Source: Pseudomonas oryzihabitans
Lineage (GTDB): Bacteria; Pseudomonadota; Gammaproteobacteria; Pseudomonadales; Pseudomonadaceae
Assembly: GCF_024652905.1 (NCBI RefSeq)
Contig: NZ_CP102428.1
Location: 1,004,501 to 1,068,500 of the forward strand
Length of the DNA stretch: 64,000 nucleotides
Reading direction: 5' to 3'
Under the pieces are notes generated by a model, which saw nothing but the letters and a program-made list of their open reading frames with translations, made no database searches and had not been told where the DNA came from. Positions 26,870-36,232 of this stretch are shown piece by piece. The position numbers and the translations under genes were made by a program. How positions within the stretch are numbered: the first letter of the stretch is position 1; each line of letters opens with the position of its first letter.

Positions 26870-27475
26870 GTGGCTCAGGTAGGACGTCCCCGGTCGTTTG
26901 ACCGTACCCAGGCAATCGATGACGCGCTGCTGCTGTTCTGGCGGTATGGTTATGAGGCGACCTCCCTGAGTCGGCTCAAGGCGGCCATCGGCGGCGGCAT
27001 CACCGCGCCCAGCTTCTATGCGGCCTTCGGTTCGAAGGAGGCGCTGTTCAAGGAGGTGGTCGCTCGCTACATGGAAACCCATGGCCGGGTGAACGACCCC
27101 TTGTTCGACGAGACGTTGACGCCCCGGGAGGCGATCGCCTCGGCCCTCGGGCGTTCCGCGCGGATGCAGTGTGACGCGCAGTTGCCCAAGGGCTGCTTGG
27201 TGGCGCTCGGCACTTTGGGCTCCTATGCGGAAGAAGACTCCAGCATTCCACTGCCGCTGCGCGAAGCCCGCGCCCGGATCCGCCAGGGCCTGTTGGCGTG
27301 CGTCAGCCGCGGTATCGCCCGTGGCGACCTCGCCGAAGACACCGACGCTCGCGCCCTGGCGACAGTGTTCGAAGGCCTGTTGCTGGGCATTTCACCCATG
27401 GCGCGGGACGGGGTGGAGTTACCGGTCATCGAGGGCGCCATCGCCCTGGCGCTGACGCTCTGGGATGGTCACTAG
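26870..27475 (+). CDS. TetR-family repressor
   Basis: A 201-residue TetR-type regulator with a GTG start and GCGAGGAG upstream. The N-terminal DNA-binding helix-turn-helix covers residues about 10-55 (ALLLFWRYGYEATSLSRLKA, then SFYAAFGSKEALF). The C-terminal ligand domain contains the MQCDAQLPKGCLVALGTLG segment seen in TetR_C-type regulators that answer to small organic compounds. It most likely represses the divergent MFS gene and itself through the two sites between them. Confidence 0.87.
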   Translation: MAQVGRPRSFDRTQAIDDALLLFWRYGYEATSLSRLKAAIGGGITAPSFYAAFGSKEALFKEVVARYMETHGRVNDPLFDETLTPREAIASALGRSARMQCDAQLPKGCLVALGTLGSYAEEDSSIPLPLREARARIRQGLLACVSRGIARGDLAEDTDARALATVFEGLLLGISPMARDGVELPVIEGAIALALTLWDGH

Positions 27476-27536
27476 GCGCCCGGCCGAAGCGTCGTCTGAG
27501 CTGGGCGTCTTGGGCCACGCGTGCAACGGCGGGGCG

Positions 27537-28079
27537 TCATGGCGCCTGCCGTTCCCCGGTGGGCCTGGCGGACGAGGAGTCTGCCAAGGCGATACGGTCG
27601 ATGACGTCCTGGTAGGGGACGAGATCGAGAAAGGCCTCGACCTGGGTCGCACGCGTCCCGTCCAGCTTGAAGATCCATACGTATTCATTGCGATAGGGCG
27701 CGCCATCGCGCGCGGTGGCCGTGCCATTCCAGCGCACCACGACCTGGTCCTCGCGCGCCCAGATGGCCTGTACCCGGGGCACGATGGGTGTGGCCAGACG
27801 CTGAGCGAAGGGACGTACGGCGCGCTCCAGGAAGTCCTCGCGGCCGTGGTAGGTGCCCGCCGCCGGACCGCTGCCCTGGATGGTCCAGACCACCGTGGGC
27901 GAGAGCAGGTCGTCGAAGAGACTGCCACGGCCCGCGCTCCAGTTCGCGAAGGCCCGTTCGACCAGGCGCTGGTTGCGTTCCGTGGTGGATTCGGCTGCGG
28001 CGACGCCGCTCCAGGGACTACTCAGCAGGACGAGCGACAGCAGCGCGCGCCCGGTCAGACGATTCGATGGATGCTGCAT
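27537..28079 (-). CDS. Secreted NTF2-like (SnoaL-type) protein
   Basis: A 180-residue protein with a signal peptide (residues 1-28, ending SGVAAA) followed by an NTF2-like fold: NQRLVERAFANWSAG, then FDDLLSPTVVWTIQGSG and the YHGREDFLE turn. The fold hosts many small-molecule isomerases and binding proteins; no catalytic set is evident. It stands alone between genes on either side. Confidence 0.72.
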   Translation of the reverse strand: MQHPSNRLTGRALLSLVLLSSPWSGVAAAESTTERNQRLVERAFANWSAGRGSLFDDLLSPTVVWTIQGSGPAAGTYHGREDFLERAVRPFAQRLATPIVPRVQAIWAREDQVVVRWNGTATARDGAPYRNEYVWIFKLDGTRATQVEAFLDLVPYQDVIDRIALADSSSARPTGERQAP

Positions 28080-28284
28080 GGCGGTACCCTCGCGCAGGAC
28101 GGAATGAGGTGGGCGGCGGCGCCGGCAAACGGCACCCGCCTGGAGCCCACCTTAGGCCGCTGGCGGCGTCCGGATAACCCGCACCCGACTGGACACGTCG
28201 GTTAGCGCGCCTAACCGCCAGACGTCGCGATCCGCTGCTGACCGCCGGATGAAGCGCGGCGGCCAGCGTCCACGCCGTCTACCC

Positions 28285-29991
28285 TCAACCCACCAGCGGC
28301 GGTGTCCGCGGCGGTACCTGGCGTTTGGAGCCGGTCGCCTCGTAGGCGGCGGCGAGCCTGAGCAGATTCGAGTCGTCATAGGCCCGCCCGGCGAAGGTCA
28401 GGCCCACCGGCATGCCGATGTCGGCCATCACGCCCATCGGTACGGTGACGGTCGGCACGCCCAGGTGGCGGATGGCGAGGTTGCCGTTGGCGACCCAGAC
28501 GCCGTTGCTCCAGGCGATGTCGGCCGAGGCGGGATTGATCTCGGCATCCGCCGGCGCCACGTCGGCCACTGTGGGAAAGAGCACCGCGTCCAGGTCCTGG
28601 GCCTGCAGCCAGTCTTCCAGGTCGATCTTACGCGTGTGTTCCAGGCCGCGCAGGCCGTCGGGGAGGGTGGTGATCTCGTCCAGGGTCTTGAGCCCCCGCT
28701 CGGCCATGCGCACGTATTCGGCCATGCCGGCGGCCAGGTCGCCTTCACGGTTGGGCAGGGTGCCGGGTTCGTGGGGAAAGATCAGCTCGCCTTCGACGTC
28801 CACCAGCCGGTTCAGGTTGGGATCGTTGTTGTCGCGCAGGAAGGTGTCGAAGCCCCAGGCGGACAGGTCCCAGAGTTCGTCGTGGAGAAAGGCCTGGGAG
28901 ACGATGCCGCGGTTGAACACCGTGGGCGCGCCGGGGCGGTCGCCTTCGCAATTGGACACCAGCGGGAAGTCCACCTCCACCACGGTGGCGCCGGCCGCTT
29001 TCAGGGCGGCGCGGGCCTGTTCCCAGAGGGCGATGACCGAGGGCCGGGTATGGATGCGCTGGCCGGTGGGGCCTCCGATGCCGGGATTGTCGCTGGTGCC
29101 GGCCTCCGGGTCCTGGTTGATGAACATGCGCGGCACGCCGAGGCGTTTGCCGGCCAGGGCGCTCGCGTCGACGGCCAGGTCGCTATAGCGGGCCGGGCGG
29201 ACCTCCGAGGCCTTGGGCAGTGGCACCCAGGGCTGCAGGCGCCAGAGGTCGCCGGAGGTGTCGGGATCGTCCGCCACTACCACGTCGAGCACTTCCAGCA
29301 GATCGGCCATGGTGCGGGCATAGGGCACCACCACGTCCATGGTCGGCGTCAGCGGCCAGTTGCCACGCACCGAGATGACCCCGCGCGAGGGAGTGTAGGC
29401 GCAGAGCCCATTGTTGGACGCCGGGCCGCGCCCGCTGGACCAGGTTTCCTCGGCCAGGCCGAAGGCGGCGAAGCTGGCCGCGGTGGCGGTGCCGGCGCCA
29501 TTGGAGGACCCGGAGGCGAAGGGCGCGGTGAGATAGCCAGCGTTGTAGGGGCTTTCCGCGCGGCCATAGACACCGCGCTGCATGCCGCCGTTGGCCATGG
29601 GCGGCATGTTGGTCTTGCCCAGGCAGATGGCACCGGCGGCGCGCAGCCGCTCGATGGTGAAGGCATCGCGCTGAGCGACCAGGTCCCTGAACGCCGGACT
29701 ACCGGAGGCGGCGGTCAGCCCCTTGACCAGATAGCTGTCCTTGGCGGTGTAGGGGATGCCATCCAGCGGCCCCAGGGTCTCGCCCCGGGCGCGACGGCGA
29801 TCGGACTCGGCGGCTTCGGCCAGGGCCTCGGGATTGCGCACCACCACGGCATTGAGCGCGGTGGCGCTGGCGGGCGGGTCGTAGGCATCGATACGGGCCA
29901 GGTACGCCTCGACCAGCTGCACCGCAGTGGTCTGGCCGGTTTCGAGTGCGCGACGCAACTCGGCGATGGAACGTTCGGTAACTTCGATCAT
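28285..29991 (-). CDS. Amidase-signature family protein
   Basis: A 568-residue amidase-signature protein. The catalytic lysine lies in IPYTAKDSYL, and the Ser-rich motif reads ASGSSNGAGTATAASFA. In the usual motif GGSSGGSAAA the last Ser is the nucleophile; here the aligned residue is Ala (codon GCC), one base away from Ser (TCC). The first Ser of the motif (the cis-Ser) is kept. If the alignment is right, the protein may be inactive as a hydrolase. I chose the ATG at 29991 (MIEVTERSIAELRRAL), where similarity to the family begins. No signal peptide is seen. The substrate is unknown. Confidence 0.82.
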   Translation of the reverse strand: MIEVTERSIAELRRALETGQTTAVQLVEAYLARIDAYDPPASATALNAVVVRNPEALAEAAESDRRRARGETLGPLDGIPYTAKDSYLVKGLTAASGSPAFRDLVAQRDAFTIERLRAAGAICLGKTNMPPMANGGMQRGVYGRAESPYNAGYLTAPFASGSSNGAGTATAASFAAFGLAEETWSSGRGPASNNGLCAYTPSRGVISVRGNWPLTPTMDVVVPYARTMADLLEVLDVVVADDPDTSGDLWRLQPWVPLPKASEVRPARYSDLAVDASALAGKRLGVPRMFINQDPEAGTSDNPGIGGPTGQRIHTRPSVIALWEQARAALKAAGATVVEVDFPLVSNCEGDRPGAPTVFNRGIVSQAFLHDELWDLSAWGFDTFLRDNNDPNLNRLVDVEGELIFPHEPGTLPNREGDLAAGMAEYVRMAERGLKTLDEITTLPDGLRGLEHTRKIDLEDWLQAQDLDAVLFPTVADVAPADAEINPASADIAWSNGVWVANGNLAIRHLGVPTVTVPMGVMADIGMPVGLTFAGRAYDDSNLLRLAAAYEATGSKRQVPPRTPPLVG

Positions 29992-30219
29992 GGTGGGTCG
30001 CCGTTGAGGATTCTGGGATACGGAAGAGGCTGCTGTCAGAGGCCTTGAAGGAAAGAAGCACCGGTGCAGTGTACACCCGAAGCCTGCCGGCTTTTGATTG
30101 CGTCCGTGCATGGAAGCCTTGCCGAACTGCCCATGCAGGCTAGCCTGCTGACCTCTATGATTGGCCTCAATTGAACCTGTTTGCCGCCCTTGGCGGCGAT
30201 CCCGTGGCTGGAGTGAATC

Positions 30220-31158
30220 ATGCTGAAACGCCTAGGCAACGAGCGCACGGTGCTGCGCTTCTCCATCGTCGTCACGGTGGTCCTGGCGGTCGTGGGCATC
30301 GCCTTCGGGGTGCTGTCGGGTTCCTATGCCATCGTCTTCGACGGCTTCTATTCGCTGACCGACGCCTTCATGAGTGGCGTGGCGCTGCTGGTGGCCATGC
30401 TGATCCATAGACACGGCCAGGAGGCGGAGGGCGACCGGCGACTGGCCGAGCGCTTCAACATGGGGTTCTGGCACCTGGAACCCATGGTGCTCGCCCTCAA
30501 CGGCAGCGTGCTGTGCATCGTGGCCTGTTACGCGTTGGTCAACTCGATCATCAGCCTGATGAGCGGCGGCAAGGCGCTGGCGTTCGGCATGGCGCTGCTC
30601 TATGCACTGGTCGCTGCGGTATGCTGCTTTGGCTTCGCCGCCCTCGTGCATCGCTTGAACCGGGACATCCAGTCGGACTTTCTCAAGCTCGACATCAAGA
30701 GCTGGATCATGTCGGGCAGCATTTCGGCCGCCCTGGTACTGGCCTTCCTGGTTGGCGCCCTGGCCGAAGGCACGGCCTATGCCTGGATCACGCCGTACAT
30801 CGATCCCCTGGTGCTGGCGATCATCTGCGTACTCATCATTCCCATACCGCTGAAGCTGGTCTGGCAGGCCTTCACGGAAATCCTCATGGTGACCCCGCCG
30901 CAACTCAAGCAGCAGGTCGATGAGGTCGCCCAGGGCATGGTTTCGCGCTTCGGCTTTCTCGACTACCGTGCCTATGTGGCCAAGGTCGGCCGAGCCCGGC
31001 AGATCGAGCTGTACTTCATCGTGCCGCTGGGCTGGCCGGCCAAGACCCTGGACGAATGGGACGCCATCCGCGACGAGATCGGCGAGGCCATTGGCGGCGA
31101 GGGCCCGGACCGCTGGCTGACCATCGCCTTCACCACCGACCCGGCCTGGTCGCGCTAG
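30220..31158 (+). CDS. Cation diffusion facilitator (CDF) transporter
   Basis: A 312-residue CDF-family exporter with about six helices. The metal-site helix reads VFDGFYSLTDAFMSG, and a second set lies near LKLDIKSWIMSG. A soluble C-terminal domain follows (from about residue 220). CDF proteins export Zn, Co, Fe or Mn in exchange for protons. The usual second-site HD is replaced by DI-x-S-W, so the metal is unclear. Confidence 0.8.
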   Translation: MLKRLGNERTVLRFSIVVTVVLAVVGIAFGVLSGSYAIVFDGFYSLTDAFMSGVALLVAMLIHRHGQEAEGDRRLAERFNMGFWHLEPMVLALNGSVLCIVACYALVNSIISLMSGGKALAFGMALLYALVAAVCCFGFAALVHRLNRDIQSDFLKLDIKSWIMSGSISAALVLAFLVGALAEGTAYAWITPYIDPLVLAIICVLIIPIPLKLVWQAFTEILMVTPPQLKQQVDEVAQGMVSRFGFLDYRAYVAKVGRARQIELYFIVPLGWPAKTLDEWDAIRDEIGEAIGGEGPDRWLTIAFTTDPAWSR

Positions 31159-31168
31159 CCTTGCCGCG

Positions 31169-32422
31169 CTAGCGGGAGGCGCAGAGGCGTTCGACGTCCG
31201 CAGCCAGCTGCTGGAGGATGACGCGGTCTTCGGCCTGGCCCAGGGTGGCTTCGGCCCGGGCCAGCGCCAGGCGGGAATGCCGCAGGCACTCGCGCCTGAT
31301 CCGCGCATCGCCCTGGACCGCCAGGCGCGCCAGGGATTTCTGCAGCCGCATGCCCACCTCCACCAGGGGCGCCGCGTCGCGGCCCACCGGCAGAAAGAAG
31401 TCGTCGAAGAGATCGTCCAGCGACAGCTCCGGCACCTCGATCCGCGGATAGCGAGGCTCGACGGGCTCGCGCCTTTCGGTGAGTTCGGTGAGCAGCCGTT
31501 GGGCGCGACCGAGGATGGCGATGGCGGTGCCCGAATCGCTGCGCGAAGGCACCAGCGCCCCGGTGGCGATCTCGCCCAGCACCGTCAGGCCGAAGCGCGG
31601 ATCCTGGTCGTGCACCCGGCGCGCATCCAGGGTGAAGGCGGCACGCAGGCGCGCGTCCTTTTCCGGCGGTAGGCCTTCCACCCAGAGCAGCGGCTGCGCC
31701 GGATCGAGAAAGGCGCCGGGCAGGGCGGCCAGGCGCAGGCGACCGCGGTCGCCGCAGAGGTCCGCCAGCAGCGGCATGTCTACCCGTTGCAGATAACCGG
31801 TGCGGTCCGCCAGGACCGGGCGGCCGTTGGCGGGTTCATCGACCGGCGCCGCCACCCCACCCAGGTAAGGATGGGTCAACCAGCGCTGCAGGCTATGCCG
31901 GGCGGCGTCTTCGATGCTGTCGCTGGTGGCATCCAGCTGCCCCAGCCGGGAGAGGTGGTCGATCCAACGCAGCAGGGTGAAGACGATCAGCAGGATCACC
32001 ACCAGGGTGACGGCGAAGAGCACCACGCGGCCGTTGTCGCCGTAGAGGCCGGTGCTCAGGGCGATGATGCCGACCAGGCTGAACAGGAAGGAGCCAAGAA
32101 AGGTGGCCAGGGCGTTCTGGGTGGTGCTGTCTTCCAACAGCAACGGATAGGCCCGGGGCGTCACGCTGCTGGCGGCGGCGTTGTAGGCCGTCACCATGGT
32201 GCTGAGGGAAAAGGTGGTCACCGCCAGCATGCTGCTGGCGATGATGGTGAGGATCTTGTCGACGGCATCGGCGCCGACCTTGGCCGGCAGACTGGCCGGG
32301 ATGTGGTCACGCAGGAGCAGGGCGAGGAGGGCGGTCGCCACCCCGGCGACCGAGAACAGGGTGGCGCGGAACCACAGGCGTCGCTGGAGTCCGCGCAGGA
32401 CCCAGCCCAGGCGGGCCAGCAC
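31169..32422 (-). CDS. DUF2254 membrane protein
   Basis: A 417-residue protein matching the DUF2254 family: about four N-terminal helices with SSMLAVTTFSLSTMVTAYNAA and TPRAYPLLLEDSTTQNALATF, and a soluble C-terminal half from about residue 160. The function is not known. It starts 6 bases after the cyclodeaminase-like gene on the same strand, so the two form an operon. Confidence 0.82.
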   Translation of the reverse strand: MLARLGWVLRGLQRRLWFRATLFSVAGVATALLALLLRDHIPASLPAKVGADAVDKILTIIASSMLAVTTFSLSTMVTAYNAAASSVTPRAYPLLLEDSTTQNALATFLGSFLFSLVGIIALSTGLYGDNGRVVLFAVTLVVILLIVFTLLRWIDHLSRLGQLDATSDSIEDAARHSLQRWLTHPYLGGVAAPVDEPANGRPVLADRTGYLQRVDMPLLADLCGDRGRLRLAALPGAFLDPAQPLLWVEGLPPEKDARLRAAFTLDARRVHDQDPRFGLTVLGEIATGALVPSRSDSGTAIAILGRAQRLLTELTERREPVEPRYPRIEVPELSLDDLFDDFFLPVGRDAAPLVEVGMRLQKSLARLAVQGDARIRRECLRHSRLALARAEATLGQAEDRVILQQLAADVERLCASR

Positions 32423-32428
32423 CGGCCG

Positions 32429-33061
32429 TCAGCCCATGGCCGGCGGAACGGGGGTGGCGCTCAGCTGGGCGAGTCGCTGATCGGCCTGCTGCTGGAGCTT
32501 GTCGCGCATCTGCCGCGCGGCTTCCCGGGCGTCGCCGGATTTCAGGCCATTGCGGTCGGCATCCACGGTGGTCAGCACCGCACCGAGGGCACCATGCACC
32601 AGGCGACCGCCGGCCAGAGTGTCGCTGCGCAGCGGTTCGACGGTGAGCGGCGTGGCGATCACGGCGAGATCCAGGGCTTCCAGGCACAGCTGAGCGGTAG
32701 CGATGGGAATCTGCACGGCGTTGGCCGCGGCCAGGTTGAGCGCCTGCTGGCGACGTTCGCCCTCGGCGCCGGCGCCACTGGCCTGACGATCGGCTTCCAG
32801 GTAGTTGGCGAAGGCCTGCACATCGGCATCGGCACAGGTGCTCAGGGCTTCCTGCAGGCGCTCGCCCAGGGTGATCAGCTCGGCGTGGCGGGTCACCGGC
32901 TGGCGCTGCTGGCTGAGCTTCAAGCCCTTGAGGACCAGCGCGACGCCCAGGCAGGCCGCCACGGTCGCCGCCGCGCCACTGCCCGGGGTGGGCAGGGTGG
33001 AACCGGTGCCGTCGCGGAACTGGGCGAGGGTCTGCTGCCAGAGAGTAGAGGTTTCGTTCAT
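32429..33061 (-). CDS. Cyclodeaminase/cyclohydrolase (FTCD C-terminal) family protein
   Basis: A 210-residue helical protein with the PTPGSGAAATVAACLGVALV motif near the N-terminus, as in formiminotetrahydrofolate cyclodeaminases. The family acts on folate one-carbon units, but many bacterial stand-alone members have no proven role. The ATG at 33061 gives the normal family N-terminus; an upstream ATG at 33100 has no ribosome binding site. It is co-transcribed with DUF2254. Confidence 0.75.
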   Translation of the reverse strand: MNETSTLWQQTLAQFRDGTGSTLPTPGSGAAATVAACLGVALVLKGLKLSQQRQPVTRHAELITLGERLQEALSTCADADVQAFANYLEADRQASGAGAEGERRQQALNLAAANAVQIPIATAQLCLEALDLAVIATPLTVEPLRSDTLAGGRLVHGALGAVLTTVDADRNGLKSGDAREAARQMRDKLQQQADQRLAQLSATPVPPAMG

Positions 33062-33246
33062 GCCAACCGCCTGCGAGCAAAGGGTAAGGGATTCGGTCAT
33101 GACCGAACGCAGTTTGGATCCTGCGAAACGCCTGAGGTTCGCAAGCTAAGTGCAATAAGCGAAAGGGGTTATTTCGATTTACGTCGTACCTCGGACCCCG
33201 TTTCGGTTAAGGTATTCCTGAAACAATAAGTTACAAGGAGTCACCT

Positions 33247-34614
33247 GTGGATCCTGCTGCGCTCGCCTGGGTCGCCCACGACACCCGGCTGATCTCTTGC
33301 TGCCTGGCCGCCATCCTGGCCATCGTCCTGCTGATTGGCGTCACCCGGCTGCCACCCTTCCTGGCCATTCTCATCGGCACCTTCATCGCCGGCCTGGGGG
33401 CCGGGCTGCCCGCCGAAGCCGTGGCCAAGGCCTTCAGCAAGGGCGCGGGTGGCATCCTCGGCGAGGCCGGCATCATCATCGCTCTGGGCTCCATGCTCGG
33501 TGCGCTGATGGCGGAGTCCGGTGCCGCCGATCGCATCGCCAGCACCCTGCTGGGCCTGGGCAAGGGTCGCAGCCTGCCCTGGGTCATGGCCCTGGTGGCC
33601 ATGGTGATCGGCCTGCCGCTGTTCTTCGAGGTCGGCCTGGTACTGATGGTCCCCATCATCTTCGTCATGGCGCAGCGCTCCGGGCAGCCGTTGCTGCGCA
33701 TCGCCATTCCGGCCCTGGCCGGGATGACCACCCTGCATGCGTTGCTGCCGCCGCACCCCGGTCCGCTGATCGCGGTCGGGGCATTGCACGCGGACCTTGG
33801 CCTGACCATGCTCCTGGGCCTGGTGATCGCCATCCCTGCGGTGATCCTGGCCGGTCCCCTGTACGGCGGCTGGCTGTCGCAGCGCATGACGATCCAGCCG
33901 CCGGCGGAGCTGGGTGAGTTGTTCAGCGCCCGGGATCAGGGCGCGCGCCAGCCGGGTTTCGGTCTGTCGTTGCTGGTGATCCTGTTGCCGGTGCTACTGA
34001 TGCTGGGCAGCACCTTCGCCAAGGTCGCCCTCGACCCGCACAGCGGTCTGGCGGAGGGGCTGAAGTTTCTTGGCGAACCCCTGATCGCCCTGGGGCTCGC
34101 CGTGCTGGCGGCCACCGTGCTGCTCGGCTGGGGCAGTGGCATGCCGCGCGAGCGCGTCGGTGGCGTGCTGCGCAAGAGCCTGGCGCCCATCGCCGCGTTG
34201 CTGCTCACCATCGGCGCCGGCGGTGGCCTCAAGCAGACCCTGCTCGACGCCGGGGTCAGCCACACCGTGGCCAAGGTCGCCGAGGGCGCCCATCTGCCCT
34301 ACATCCTGCTGGCCTGGCTGATCGCCGTGGCGCTGCGCCAGGCGACCGGCTCGGCGACGGTGGCGACCACCACCACGGCCGGTATCCTGGCGCCGGTGGT
34401 GGCCGGGCTGGCCGGGCCGCAGGCCTCGCTGATCGCCCTGGCCATCGGCGCCGGCTCGGTGTTCTTCTGCCACGTCAATGACGCCGGCTTCTGGATGGTG
34501 CGCGAGTATTTCGGCCTGGAGCTCAAGCAGACACTGTGGGTCTGGTCGGTGCTGCAGACCCTGGTTTCCGTCACCGGTCTTGCCGGTACGCTATTGTTGT
34601 CACTCTGGATCTGA
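33247..34614 (+). CDS. GntP-family gluconate:proton symporter
   Basis: A 455-residue permease with about 12-14 helices. Family motifs include GLPLFFEVGLVLMVPI and HALLPPHPGPLIAVG. It starts with GTG at 33247, 7 bases after AAGGAG. It imports gluconate or a related sugar acid, which fits a Pseudomonas that oxidises glucose to gluconate in the periplasm. No gluconate kinase or GntR repressor lies next to it. Confidence 0.88.
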   Translation: MDPAALAWVAHDTRLISCCLAAILAIVLLIGVTRLPPFLAILIGTFIAGLGAGLPAEAVAKAFSKGAGGILGEAGIIIALGSMLGALMAESGAADRIASTLLGLGKGRSLPWVMALVAMVIGLPLFFEVGLVLMVPIIFVMAQRSGQPLLRIAIPALAGMTTLHALLPPHPGPLIAVGALHADLGLTMLLGLVIAIPAVILAGPLYGGWLSQRMTIQPPAELGELFSARDQGARQPGFGLSLLVILLPVLLMLGSTFAKVALDPHSGLAEGLKFLGEPLIALGLAVLAATVLLGWGSGMPRERVGGVLRKSLAPIAALLLTIGAGGGLKQTLLDAGVSHTVAKVAEGAHLPYILLAWLIAVALRQATGSATVATTTTAGILAPVVAGLAGPQASLIALAIGAGSVFFCHVNDAGFWMVREYFGLELKQTLWVWSVLQTLVSVTGLAGTLLLSLWI

Positions 34615-34627
34615 CGAACCCCTGCCC

Positions 34628-35179
34628 ATGGACAACGACTCCACCCTGCACCGGCCGCGGCGCCGCGATCTCTTCCTCGGTTTCTTCGGCCTGGGCATCA
34701 CGGCCTTCGGTGGGGTGCTGCCGCTGGCGCGGCGCTACCTGGTGGAGAAGCGGCGCTGGCTGTCGGCGGAGGAATTCACCGAATTGCTCGGCCTCTGCCA
34801 GTTCTTGCCGGGCGGCAACATCATCAACCTCTCGGTGGCGGTGGGCATGAGATTCGCCGGCTGGAGCGGCGCCCTGGCCGCTGCCGCCGGGTTGCTGGTG
34901 GGGCCGACCCTGGTGGTGGTCGGCCTGGGCGTGCTCTACGACCGCTACCATGACGACCCCCTGGTGGGTCGCGCCTTCGCCGGTCTCGCGGCCGCGGCCG
35001 CCGGCCTGCTGGTAGCCATGGCGGTCAAGCTCATTCAGCCCTTGCGCGGTCGCTGGCTGGCTTTGGGCATCGCCTGCCTGGCCTTTCTCGCCTTGGCGCT
35101 GTTCAAGCTGCCGCTGCTCTGGACCATGCTGGTGCTCACCCCGATCAGCGTCCTGCTCAGCTATCGGCAGGGCCTATGA
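34628..35179 (+). CDS. Chromate transporter, first half (ChrA family)
   Basis: A 183-residue short-chain CHR protein. LFLGFFGLGITAFGGVLPLARRYLVE and LCQFLPGGNIINLSVAVG are the family signature, with about six helices. It works as a pair with the next gene, whose start overlaps its stop. CHR proteins export chromate or related oxyanions; in small paired form the substrate is less certain. It begins 13 bases after gntP. Confidence 0.85.
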   Translation: MDNDSTLHRPRRRDLFLGFFGLGITAFGGVLPLARRYLVEKRRWLSAEEFTELLGLCQFLPGGNIINLSVAVGMRFAGWSGALAAAAGLLVGPTLVVVGLGVLYDRYHDDPLVGRAFAGLAAAAAGLLVAMAVKLIQPLRGRWLALGIACLAFLALALFKLPLLWTMLVLTPISVLLSYRQGL

Positions 35180-35700
35180 GCGCGACCCTGCTGGCCCTGG
35201 CCCTGATCTTCACCCAGCTCTCGCTGCTGGCCTTTGGCGGTGGCAATTCGGTGCTGCCGGAGATGCAGCGCCAGGTGGTGACGGTGCACGGCTGGATGAG
35301 CGCCGCCGACTTCGCCGCCCTGTTCGCCCTGGCCCAGGCGGCGCCCGGTCCCAACCTGATGATCGTCCCGCTGATCGGCTGGCACGTGGCCGGCTGGCCG
35401 GGTCTGCTGGTGACCTCCCTGGCCAAGTTCGTACCGTCCTCGCTGTTGACCCTCGGCGTGCTGCACCTCTGGCAACGCTTCGCCGACCGCCCCTGGCGCC
35501 GTCATCTGCAGGCCGGACTGGTGCCGGTCACCGTCGGCCTGGTAGCCGCCAGTGCCTGGCTGGTGGGCGCGAGCGTGGCCACCACGCCGCTGTGGGTGCT
35601 GATCCTGGCGGCGGGTGCTCTGGGGTCGCTATTTACCCGCTGGCATCCGCTGTGGCTGCTGGCCGGCGGGGTGCTGGTCGGGATAGTGTTTGGTAGCTAA
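35176..35700 (+). CDS. Chromate transporter, second half (ChrA family)
   Basis: A 174-residue partner of the preceding gene, with the same repeat signature (LSLLAFGGGNSVLPEMQRQVV, then LAQAAPGPNLMIVPLIGW). The ATG overlaps the upstream stop codon (ATGA), so translation is coupled. The two proteins probably sit in antiparallel orientation in the membrane, as for other split CHR pairs. Confidence 0.85.
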   Translation: MSATLLALALIFTQLSLLAFGGGNSVLPEMQRQVVTVHGWMSAADFAALFALAQAAPGPNLMIVPLIGWHVAGWPGLLVTSLAKFVPSSLLTLGVLHLWQRFADRPWRRHLQAGLVPVTVGLVAASAWLVGASVATTPLWVLILAAGALGSLFTRWHPLWLLAGGVLVGIVFGS

Positions 35701-35749
35701 GCCAAAAAGCTGGGCAGGATCGTCCAGCCATCGACCCGAGGACCTCACC

Positions 35750-36232
35750 TTGCAGCTAAGCCATCGGCCGGTCCAGGACAGTGACCTGCCCGCCCTATGT
35801 GAATTCTCCAAGAACCCCACGGAGCTGATGTTCTGGTTTCCCCGTGCCCAATTCCCGCTCACCCCAGTTCAATTGCAGGCCGCCATCGCGGAGCGTCGTG
35901 ACAATCGCGTCGTGGTGGCGGATGGGCAAGTGGTGGGATTTTCCAACTTCTGCAGGTGGGCGGATGAGGTGTATGCGATTGGCAATGCCATCGTTGATCC
36001 CGCCTACCGGGGGCAGGGGGTCGGACGTTACCTGCTGAAGATGATGATAGGGCGCGCGTTCGAGACACACGGCGCTCGTGAAGTGGTCCTTTCCTGTTTC
36101 AACGCTAACGTGGTGGGGCTACTGCTCTACCAAGCCTTGGGCTTCACCCCCTATGCCATCGAAGAGCGACGTTCGGTGGCCGGTGAGCGGGTGGCGCTGA
36201 TTCATCTCAGACTGCCTCGGCCTTACCGGTGA
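35750..36232 (+). CDS. GNAT-family N-acetyltransferase
   Basis: A 160-residue GNAT enzyme. The acetyl-CoA loop reads DPAYRGQGVGRYLLKMMI, and the later LLLYQALGFTPYAIEERR is motif B. TTG at 35750 is the likely start, since GAGGA lies 7 bases before it; a GTG at 35690 would overlap the chromate gene. The substrate is unknown; the layout is similar to RimI/RimJ-type acetyltransferases. Confidence 0.82.
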   Translation: MQLSHRPVQDSDLPALCEFSKNPTELMFWFPRAQFPLTPVQLQAAIAERRDNRVVVADGQVVGFSNFCRWADEVYAIGNAIVDPAYRGQGVGRYLLKMMIGRAFETHGAREVVLSCFNANVVGLLLYQALGFTPYAIEERRSVAGERVALIHLRLPRPYR

